A stretch of 64,000 nt of DNA, from assembly GCA_013397435.1 (NCBI GenBank), contig VZRG01000441.1, positions 129,477 through 193,476 on the forward strand, given 5' to 3'. The DNA is from Erythrocercus mccallii. Its lineage: Eukaryota > Chordata > Aves > Passeriformes > Dicruridae. Shown here piece after piece: positions 42,301 through 54,300 of the stretch (positions within the stretch are counted from its first letter, which is position 1; every line of letters starts with the position of its first letter). The notes under the pieces were generated by a model. The model worked only from the letters and a program-made list of their open reading frames with translations, was not told the origin of the DNA and made no database searches. Both the position numbers and the translations under genes were made by a program.

Positions 42301-45300
42301 TTTTAATTCTTCTCTCTTCTTCTCCTTATCTTCTTTCTCCTTTTTCCTAGCTTCTATAGCATTTGCCTTCTCTTGTTTTAACTTAGCTTTTTCAAAAGCT
42401 AGAAAGGAAAAAAATCAAACTTAAGTTATTTTTTTCTTTTGTAAAATGTTAGTTTTAACTGATAAATAGACTAATCTTTTTATAATTACCATATGAAAAG
42501 ATACTGTTATGAAGACTGAGTTGTTTCCACACCAACCAGAAATTCAAACACTTTGAAATTCTTTACAGAATCAGAGTTTCAAGCCTATGTTTCATGAGGT
42601 TGTCAACAGGTAATAAAATTAAATATATCTGGTTTTATGAGTATACAGAAGGTTATTACTTGTTTATTGGTTTCTATCAATGGACATACAAAAATGAGAA
42701 CTGATTCTAATGTATAATTACAGCAACATATTTAGTAATGACTAGTTAATAAAAGCATGTCACAACTAGGTGTGGCACACACCTGTGGAATATCTGTGAT
42801 AGTAAAAACCTTTCAATAAGTGATCTTTAATATTTAGTTATTACCAAACTACTGAAGTCAATACATTTGGAACCTACATAGTATTTCAGTGTGTTTTGTT
42901 CAAATTTTACTCCAGTTACACAGTTTAAGCTGAACTTTAAATGACAATAAATGCTACTGCCTGAAGAGATGCAGATTTCTTTGCAGTCGTGTAGAAGAAC
43001 AGGATACAAATTTCCACTTTCTGTGGACAGACAGTGCCTATCAGCCCACACAGAGGCTAACAAACAAAAGGGAGTTTTACTGTTTTAATTGAATAAACAG
43101 GAAAGCAAGAATCGTAAGTGAATGAAATGTAAAAAGATCCTAACTCTTACCAAATGGATAGCACAGTAACAAGAAAGACTTTTATTATATTTTCCTTTAA
43201 TATTCTCAAAATGGGCTAGATTCCTTCTACAGAAAGCTACTGCACATACCAGCAAGGACTGTACCTGGCAAACAAATGCAGTGAAGCTGATCCCCAGGGT
43301 CTTCAACATACTGAGAAGGGTAATTTTTCAAGGTACTTGGTATTTTGCTACCTTTTCACATTGTAAAAATGTGACTTAACTAGTCTTCTAGAAGCTGTAG
43401 TTTCTGTCCACACAAGTGAGGAAGCAGCTCTGACTCTGATCAACTGTTAACTAGGTCTATGCCATCATTCCCAGCACATGAACAAGTAGATGCTTGCTGT
43501 GCAAGAATGTGGGCGCACAAATTTAATAGAACACATGAAATTCTAGTGTCCCCGTCTCCTATAAAGGAAAGGCCCAAAGCAGCATCAGACAACTTTGCTG
43601 TTATTTAAGCAGATGTTGGACTAGGTAATTTCTAAATGTTCTTGTCATGTTAAAAAATTCTATGTTCAAGGAAATGAGAGGCTGGAACCAGAAGTTCACC
43701 AAAATACTTCCACAGATGAAAGCCTTTCATTAGGAAGGACATGAGTCCTTACAATCCAGAAGAATATCTCCTTGTATGACCTTTGTTCTCAAGAAGACAT
43801 ACCAATTTATCTAGTTAAACCCAAACAAAAGGCATATAGGTCCCCTTACTTCATTTGAAATCAAATTTAAATTGATCAGGAAGAGGTCAAAACAAAGCAA
43901 AGATAATTCTATCAATCCAAACTAAAAATCTCTGAAGTGATTTGTGCTCTTTTAAACAAAAAGAAATCAGAATATATTTAAGTTCTTTTAAATTTTGAGA
44001 TTGTTGTATGAAGAAAATGCATAAATGGAAAAACTACCGGATTTGTGTTACACATTCCTGCTTTGATATACCTTCAGCTGGTAAAATTTACACATGACTT
44101 CACCATCCAAGCTTCTACAAAAGATTATTTAGCTCTTTATCTCAGAGAGAAATCAACATAGTTGGACCACAAGCTTCCTACATTTCCCCAATTTAGTCAA
44201 TTAACAAGGAAAAACAAAATTAAACCAGGGATCAAGCATGCTAACTATTGAAAGGAGCACTTGGCAAGAGTGGCATGGCAGCACACTCTCAATACATTTT
44301 CCATTTGAAAGGTATAACCCCAAGAATACTATAATTATGGCCTGCTGTCAAATCTGCAAAAACTGGTTCTACTGGTCATGAGTAAACTTCAACTTACCTA
44401 TGGCCTGTACATCATCTTTTTGCTTCTGGAACCTTGTCCTTTCCCTTGATGCTTTACTTTTGTTTCCTGGGGTGTTTTGTTTAGGTGTATTATTGTCCTC
44501 CTGATCGAGAATTTGGAGGTGGAGAGGGAAAAAAAAGAACATAATAATTACAGTGTAATGACCAGCAAAAGATATTCCCAACTTTTCAACTGTTCTCTAG
44601 AACACAATGAAGTAGTATAGTGACTGAGAGTTTCAGTGTTTAAATACAGGCAAGTGACATACCTGTATCTGAGGGCAAGTGACATAATTTTACCTGAGAG
44701 TTCAAATTAAAGCTTTTTAGCAAATTATTTATTAATCCCAGAATGGACAAGTACTCTGTTTGTCATCACAACACACTGAAAAACTAGTTTCTCGATGGGA
44801 TCTCAGAATAATGACAAAAATATCATATAAATATCAATATAAGAATATCAAATAACATATCAAGTATGCTTTAAAAGCTGGTAAAAGGGATCAATTACTT
44901 TAAGAGCAATTGTGGAATATATCCCAACTGCCCTCAAAATAAAAAGCCCACAATGTCAACCCTGTATTTCAAATTATCTGAAAACTCAGACAAATGGAAG
45001 AACTTCACAGACTATGCTGATGTGCCTTCATCTGGGATTAAAAATGTTATTACTTACAGGACCTGCAGATGCCCTCTTTGGAGGTCGCCCTCGCCGTCTA
45101 CTTGCAGGACTGAAGATAAATGTGGGTGGTTCATCAGGAAAGAAATAGGAGAAGTTTTGTTCTGCTAGATTATATTTTTCAATTGATGTTGCCTTAGTAA
45201 GAAAGATGAAAACAGATATTCATTGTGAAATTCTTACCTTTTTATAAATATAAGCTAATTAATCTAAATAGAAGCTAATTAATAAAACATTAATTCACAA

Positions 45301-48300
45301 AAGAAGACAGTAAGAGTAACCATATCCACAACTGCTTAACTGAGGGTAAGAAATAACACTCTGAAACAGTCTAAGTGAAGAGTTAATCTACCAAGTGGAT
45401 AATGATAATAATGTATCAAGCACACATCTGAAACTAGAATTTGGCTTCATTTGGTAAGATGTTGTTTCTTTATATGCCTTTTAGCAAACACAGCTGGACA
45501 GTGTCTTCCTAGCAAGTTACTGAAGTGTGTCAAGAATAAATTTTGACAGATAAAAGCAGAAACTTAACTTATTGAAGAATTACATGATTCTCTATTACAC
45601 AGGTACTTATTTCTGGAGGAAGATTTTTCCAAATTGTCAAAGTTTCTTTTCAAGTCTACATTCTCAACCTGACTTCAGAAAATCTGTCCTTATAGGACAA
45701 TACAGATAAGGACACAAAGGAGACATTCCAAATAGGACATGTTCACATAACTGAAATGCAAGACAATCAGCAAGAGGACAATAAGACACTCCACAGAAAG
45801 CCCAAATAAAGACAAGACGACGCATCTACAGAATATAACAATTTTCCTGAGTCTCCAGAAAGGATCACTAATAAATCACTAGTCCTTAATGTGGTACAGT
45901 GAGCTGAGTCAAAATGACCACTAACAAGCGCAAGGAATGGGGTGGTTAATCCCTTTCAGTTCTATTTTCTTCTATTTCCATTTCTTTAGAAGAGACAGAC
46001 TCTAGATTACAAATTTATTTAGAAATTCATTGCCTTTGTTGTTTTCCACAACTTTCAGAAACAAGACTCTCACTGACTCTCATCTCTCCGAACCTTCCTG
46101 CAGAATGAGTAGTTACACAGCTGTATGAGAAAATAACAGACATAATAAAAAACCCTGCTACTTTCTAAAAACAAGAAGATAGCAAGGATTTCAGGGTCAA
46201 GGCTGCAATACACAGTGAAGGAGTCCAGGATCTCTTGTGGTACAGCAAGCAAGGCAAGGGAAAATGCTGCCTTGTGGGAAAAGCTGCTCAAATTCTCAGT
46301 CATCTGGTGCCTGCTAAGACGTGAACTTTAGTCTGAGTTGTACTAAGTATTACCATATATCTAAGATTACAGAAATATGCATAGTCAACATCCAAGGCCT
46401 TATCAAAAACCCATTCCAGCCACCTAAACTCTGGTACTTGTCTCACTGAAGATCTGGAGACTGAATTCAATCTATTATAAAACATTTTCCAGCTAAAAGC
46501 ATTAGAACAGCATAATATTGGTGTACTGTACCAACACAGAAACAGTTCATTTTTATTTGGCTTAGAAATATCAGCTGCATACCTTGAAGAATGAAAACAA
46601 TTCATGTGCTAGACTAATCAAAAGTATATTATGTTTTAGTAAATAAAATTTTTCTAGGTAAATGCTCTTTTATTTTGGGGACTTCTTTAAACTAGCAGCC
46701 AAAGAAGAAATTAAAGAATTATGCTTCATGTCCAGAAAAATTACCATCTTCTTTACAAGCCGAAATTAAAAACCTGGTTCTGAACAAGAAATTCAAGTAT
46801 TCACTTTCTATTTCGGGAAAGTATATTGTACTTAGAAAATGCTAAATTTGATGTAGTTTTAAAAAGGAGCTCTGAGAAGCTACTAGAGAAGAGCAAAATG
46901 TACTAAATAGTGTCAATATTCTATCCAATAAATTATTTTTTCTTGCTTACCTTAGCTTTAATTACTCCATCATGTGGTTCACAGTGCTGTTTCAGAAAAA
47001 GTTTAAGTCTATCACGAGAAAAGAGATGTTTCCTCCGGCTGTATTAGGAAAGAAAAGTAGTATTATCAACTAGCATCTTTAATTAATTTTTAAGTACAGC
47101 CAAAAGTATATGCAAGAATACATGTGACAGACCATATGACTGATCTTTTTCTTATTTTCTTAATTAGAAATAACACTCTTACTACTGTAATTAACAACCA
47201 TTCTTTGAAACCCCAACTGAATTAAAATTTTCCTTATGAATAAAATAAAACCCAAGCAGTACATAAACAGTTGGTTTGGGCATCTGCAATTTTTATTTTG
47301 AAGATCCTGTTATGTCTTCTTTTATAAACACCCTTTTGATCCATGGTAGATCCTCCAAATACTTCTTAAAATTCCTAAATAAAACCGAAGTCTGATTGTT
47401 TCAGAAGAGAGGCAGGACAAACAAACAGGGACAGCAGGAAAGCAGCATTCACATCTCTCAAGCAGGGAGGCAAGCCAACAAGCGACAAGGTGAATTCACA
47501 CACTTCTCAGTCAAGCTATGCCACTTCTTTTTACAGGACAGTGTGCACTCTACTGGCTCCAGGCGTTCCAGGGAACCCGCATTACTTCATGGGAAGGAAA
47601 AAACTTCACTACACAGGAGCAGTTAATGAAAAAACAAATCCTGATTTGTGCTGGAACTAAATGACTTGTAATTACAAGAATTTCCAGCATCCAGTTTATA
47701 TAAAGTTTTGATGCACAATCTACTCTAAACATATCTTTTAACTGAACTTGAGACAAAATTTGTTATTTAAGAAGCAAAACCTCTACACCTTTCTGTTTTA
47801 AATCAATCTGATTGCCAGTGTCTGCTCCAACATTTCAATCCAGCAATGCTATCAGAGTGCTCACAACGCCAATAGTTCATTATTATTATTACTAGAGTTC
47901 TCAAACTTTTTTCCACCTACTCCATCAATCACAACAGTAGCCAAGGTATCAGAAGCCAGAGTGTTGTAAAATGTGGAATATATAAAAATTTTCTTAAGAA
48001 AGGATGTTCTTTGATGTTTGATCTTCATATACTTTCAAGCCTTATCAACACAAAGGGAAATTTAATGGATGAAAGAGAGAGCTTGGTTGTTAGCTACTAT
48101 AAGTGATGTCCAGATGTTAGAAAAATATATTATTTATTGGTAGAATTGCCTTGTTAAGGTCTAGGGCTGGACATGCTTCAGAGGTCTCAGACCTGGGGGG
48201 AGGTCAACAAAGCCTGGGATGAAGAATGCCCACTGACAGTGGACACAAAGAATGCAGAATTTAGGGGTCACAAACACCTAACAGAGTTCCCAAGGTAAGG

Positions 48301-51300
48301 AAACCCAACCAAGCAACTGTACTGAATCAGCTCCAATTGGGTAAAAGACAATTCTGCAGGGGGAAATCTGCAGCCACTGACTCAGGACCACTGACACAAG
48401 AAACGCACTGACTCAAAAGAGAAAGACTGAGCAAGCGGACTAATTACCATAAGATGCTGTAATTAATCAATGAATTGGAATCATTAACCAATAGAAAACA
48501 GAAGACTAATTAGTAAGAGAACTATGTAACTTGTAGCCAGTGAACACTAATTCTTTTGCCTGCTAAAACATGCTTGATTTATGGAATACCACTGATCACC
48601 TAGGCTTGTGCTTCTCTGAAATAAATCATCAGTGTCTCTCTAGTGTGTAATTATTGGCTTGTTGCACACTGGGTAACTAATCTGATTTTTGCAGACAACA
48701 ACAGCAGGTCTCATTTGTGCGCCAATGAAAGCAGAGACTTGCAAGGGGTTGGTATCTGTGTTAATCCTAGCAAAGCTTGGAATCCTTGATACAGAAGGCC
48801 TATATTACAGTATTTTGTTCCAGTGCTTTTAATTAACAGCTCTAACGTTGTTTTAAAATGCCATTTTATATCAAAAACATCTTACACAACTCAGAGTTAC
48901 AAAGCACAATTTTAACTTCCACGTACTAATTTTTACCTTAGTTGAGATGCTTTAACAATAACAGGTTCATATAAGTGTTTTTTAATAGGCTGGACTTTGT
49001 ATTTGAACAAAGAAGGATCAATTATGGCTTTCTTCTCCCTAGGAAAAAAAAATTCAAAGTTTACATTCACATATCAGCCTCATATTTTACATATTTAATA
49101 TATTTACATGCCTACACAATGGACCTCTTGAAAATATCCAGCCTGTACCTTCCACCGATACCAAAGAGGGCCTATTAATTTGTGCCAACTGTTCTGCTAC
49201 TATATTTAAATCTGCATTAAATCCAGTTCCTGCAAAGAATAGGAAGAATAATGAGGGATGTTTTCTTAGCAAGGAAATGGCAGATAAGGGAAGGAAGGAA
49301 AAGAGAGAGACAAGTAAGGATACATCCCTATAGTTCAGAAAATTGTCTCCTTAATACTCTCAGTACTCAGGATGGCAACAGGAAGACATGAAAAAGGAGA
49401 AAAAGATGATGAGGAAGGAGTCCAAAAGACAGAAATAAATAAAACCAATAAAAACAGTAGCCCTTTATCTACCAATTGCATTGCAAAACATAAAACCCAC
49501 CTAAAATATTTTTCCAAAGTAACACTTTACCAACAACATAAAATAACACAAAGTAACAGAAATCATAAGGCAACATATCTACACTTCAAAATAAATGCTT
49601 ATCAGGTTACATGCTTTATTAGCCAAAGTGCACTTCCCTTTTACAGGTATTGCTACAGAGAACTAGATTTTTTTCTCCCCTCATGGAAAATACTTCTTCA
49701 GTTTTAACATAACATCAACTGTTTTGTTACACCTCTTCCTAGGTGGATAACACCCAAGTTTAGTGTGCTACCAAAATTTACTCCTTTACAAGAAAGAGAA
49801 GGGTTTTGCCATAGACAATATACTTTAAGAAGAGTACTGTGTTTATGGACAGACTTCATGAACAGAGCTAAATCAATAAGACTTTAAATAATGTTGCCTT
49901 TTGGCATTAAACAACAGAACTAACTTCTCCTGAGGTGACAATCTGTAATCAAGAGTTGTACTGCTTTCTTAGGAATAATTCATCATCTTATTTCATCAAG
50001 AAGGACAGCTGAAGCAGCTATGTAGATGAACTAGGAAATTTTAAACTATGGATTTCATCATTGTCATCCCTTCCAGCATTTACAAAATGCTTTCAAGGTG
50101 GAGTTTGTGACAAAATAAAACAGTACATCACTTGCTGTTCTTTAGCCTTGTGAAAAACATGCACAAGATGTTGAGAACTGTACTTTGTAATGCTGCTGAA
50201 AATAAAATTTGCTACAATTCTGGTTTTTCCCCACTAATTCTGTGGAAGAGAGATACAAGAAATGTTAACATTCCAATGTCTAATTAATTAATTAATATAG
50301 ATTGAATGAAACAGTACTTATTCACCATTAGTGTCATTTCACATGAGAAGAATTTACAAAGTTCTCAAGAAAAACAGTTTATAGTGACTAAATTATCAGT
50401 ATAATTAATAATAAATGGACTGATAAAAAAAAGACAGACTTCGAAATAGCAACACATCTACTAGACCTACAGATAATTGCTGTGATATGCATGCAGTGTC
50501 TTGCATGATACTGCATGTACAACACAGTTGAAGTCTAAAGTTGAGTCACTCAGACCAAACACAATTTAAGAAATGTAACAGCAAAAACCCCACCCAGCTA
50601 TTCATATTAGCAAAACAGAGATAACTGTAATGCAGTATATCCACTGGCAAGATTTTAACGTCTCTACATAAGTTTGTTAAAAGAGCTTTCGTATTCTGGT
50701 CATACCATGATTTGGTCTTCCATGACCATCTTCAGTGTCAAGACAGGAAAGCTAAAGTAATGAAGGCTGTCCCTAGGAATTTCTGGATAGTATGAAAGAC
50801 AAACTTGCACCTCATCACGCACCACTGCATTTCCAGTCCTTTAGTCTAGCAAGCTGAAGAATGACCCAAACAGATAATGTTCAGATACAAAATAAAAGGC
50901 ATCAGAGTACCAATATTAAAACAAAAGTATATCAGCTTAATTATATATTTTGAATAGATTCTAAGCTTCAATACTATCTGCAATCAAATTCAGAGCCCAA
51001 CAAATACTCAAATTTTCAACTCTTTATCATTAATCTTTACCTTTTAGTTTAAGTAAATCTTTCTCAACTTAAGTAGATCATATATAATGGTCCAAACATA
51101 ATTTCAAATTTAATTTTCAAATTTCACACTACATTTTTTCTGCTTAGTTTCTGATTTTCCAGTTATTATCCCAAGAATTAAATATATTCCTAATATCCTC
51201 CTCCAAATTGATAGTAAAAGTTTTGCTTAGTGCAAAAGAGGAAGAAAAACGTCATTCAATACACATAGCTTTAAAAGTTATATAGAATATCTAGCAGCTT

Positions 51301-54300
51301 TGGCATATAACTATTATTATTTTTTGCATAATTATTTTAGCATTATATAAAACTCATTAGAATTAGCAAGGGTTAGACCCATTTCAGAGCAGAGATCCCT
51401 TACAGAAATCTCCCCAGCACAGCTCTGATGCACAACCAAATCCAGAGGAAAAAACACAAGAGTATTTTGTAATTCAGTAGGTAAAAACCGCAACTGCTCA
51501 TACATATTACACTAGTTTCCACTGCACTCAAGTGAACGTGGCTAGTAACTGTTTCAGAATCTTGCATTTTTACTAAGGTTATACTGAACTGATAGGTAAT
51601 AATCTCATCAAGTCTTCAATTACTTTGACATGGTCACCACATGACCTGAACATAAATTTCTTCTTACACTACTGCTATGCTATATTCTGACAGCACAATA
51701 CTAAGGGAGCAGTACCAAGTACCTTCTGAGACCTTAGAACCATAGAATCATTAAGGTTGGCAAAGGCCTCTAAGACTGAGTCCAGCTACCAACCTGGCAC
51801 CACTGTGCTCATCACTAAACTACATTTCAATTCCAATGCCTGATGTTTCAGTGGAGAAATTTTTCCTATTATCCAATATAAACTTCCTCTGGCATAATTT
51901 GAGGCCATTTCCTCTCATCCTGTCACTTGCTACCTGGGAGAAGAGACCAATCTCCACCTCACTACACCCTTGTTTCAGGTGGTTGTAGGGAGTGCTAAGG
52001 TACCCCTGTGAACTTTCTTTTCTCCAGGCTAAACAAACCCTGTTCCTTCAACCTTGTCCTTTTCAATTACCTTGTCCAGAACACCTATCTACACCATCTG
52101 GTCTAAGTCTTGCCATAGCTACCTGTATCTTACTGCATTAAGACAAGTAGAAAAATTGCACCAAAAAATACTGAGTTAGAGGATCGGGAATGCTGTCCTG
52201 AAGCGCTAAAATAACTGCTATCCCACTTTTTCAAAAAAAGGCAGTGGCTTTTCTTCTTCTCTTTGACTGAATTTGGGAATGGGAAAAACTCTCTTGAAGA
52301 ATGCTAGTTAAGTAACAGTAATTTATGATCTTGTTATGCTTCAGTGTAAGCCTTACAGAAAGGTAACCTGTCAGTAAACTGATCCCCACAGCAAGGCTGC
52401 CTCTGCACATCTTTGAAGATTGCCACTGACAAGCAACTCTGTACTGAGCAACAATAACAACTGCCCATTTGGAATTGAAAATATTTTCTGGAACTTAATA
52501 AAGTTTCAACAACAAAACACAGCAACCTGAAGACTGTTAAGAACAACACTCTAGGTACAAGACAACAGCACTCTGCAACAAAATCCTGACTTTTAAATTT
52601 TTGGTGACGATTTTAAGGCGCCTTTGATCTAAGTACTTCCGTCTTTCCTAATAATATACTACTGACTACTGATCATCATTATTCTTGGATTGAAACGATG
52701 AAGGAATGAGAGAGGAAGAAAGGAAAGGCAAGAATTAAAGATGAAGAAAGAGCTACTGTACTAAAGATACCATATAGCTTTAATGAAAAGCTTTGCCCAC
52801 ATTTTGACATATGCAGTGTGGGTCTGATTTCCTAAGTTTGTGAATTTTTTCAGCCTGTTAGCGGCTGATCCCTTCTCTTTTGAGAATCCATTCCTCTCAA
52901 TGACAGTAAAATGTAAACAAGCCTGCCGATCATTTTTCTACCTGGAGTCAAGCTCTTCCTTTCGTGTCCAACTGCAACAATCCAATTCATAATTTTTTCT
53001 CCAAATAAAGTTAAATAGCTCATTTGAAGACAGAAAAAGGCCTGGATGGTAAGGTTCCACTGACATAATTTCCAAGAACGGTTACCTCTTATATCCCAAA
53101 ATTTGCAGAAACAATTAGCCTTTCCCCCAAATTAATTATCAATTCAAAATGAACAAACACCCAAATTTACTGCCATAAACCAGACAGCAAACCAAGAATA
53201 TTTTTTCTAGTATTTCTGATGATGCTTGATGGTTCACACTACTCATAGCCCTGGCAAAAGGAATGCCATGAATATTTAAGTTGCAGCTGAATTTTATGCA
53301 CTTGGCAGCCCCTCAACCTCCAGGCTGCTGCTGAGTGCTAAAACCAACACAAGAGTTCAACTTTACCTTTAAAAGTCTACCAGTTTAAGGTGTGAATACT
53401 GCTATTCCATGTGACCGCTAAACTAAAGTACCAGAGGCACCCAAGGCATAGTGTAAATGTTTTAAGAATTTAGAAGATTGCTACCTTTTGCTTTGTAACT
53501 CAGGCCTTAAAAAGTAGCCTGTTTTTCTGAGGGAAAGTAAGGGCATCGTAGCCTCTTTCTTCCTGTACCACCCCAACTTTTACTGCAGAACACAACAAAA
53601 AAGGTCAGCAGGAACATTTGTACAGACTACATGGCTATTTCTGCCCCACACAGACAGGAGTAGGGTCACAGAAAGGCTGAGATCTCTAATGACATCTATT
53701 TTCAGTTAATATTTTCTAGCCTTACAGATTCTTTAGGAAAAATATTTGCAGATGGCCCATCAATCTGTGCTGTGCTCCCCTCCCCCTCCCTCACAAACAC
53801 CCTGAGCATCTGCTGTACCATTGTTTAACAGCACTGCAGAGCTTTGCACAAAGGCTGGGTCTCAAAACCTGAAGATTTGTGTGCAGGCTGAGGCAGAACT
53901 GTCCTGCACATATCAACCTGACATTGGTCCCAAGGTGACTAATATCCATATTCCCCAGCAAAATATAGTCTCTGATCCAGATTAGGGCTGCAAAACGTCA
54001 TTCAATTCAGTGGGATTTCACCTTGTTATGAGCATTGGTATAAAGAATCTTATATGCCAGCATACAAAATTTACAACAATGCTTTACTTACAGATAGGTT
54101 TTACACATACAGCAAATAATATTTTTCAAGTCTGCATGTACCCAGGATATATCTAGAAAATAGCTGTTACTACACTCTCACTTTTGTTATAAACATACTC
54201 ACTTAAAAGTTACACTAAGCATTTTAAAGCCACAAGAGATTTGCAATTTAATTTGCAGTGTAAGTGTTAGTTAGATATGTCACAAAATACTGTTTCAAAA

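Noticed and set aside
42203..42424. Plus-strand Ser/Phe-rich frame
   Set aside because: Exact antisense of the Lys/Glu-rich BAZ1A coiled-coil exon; a codon-composition shadow.
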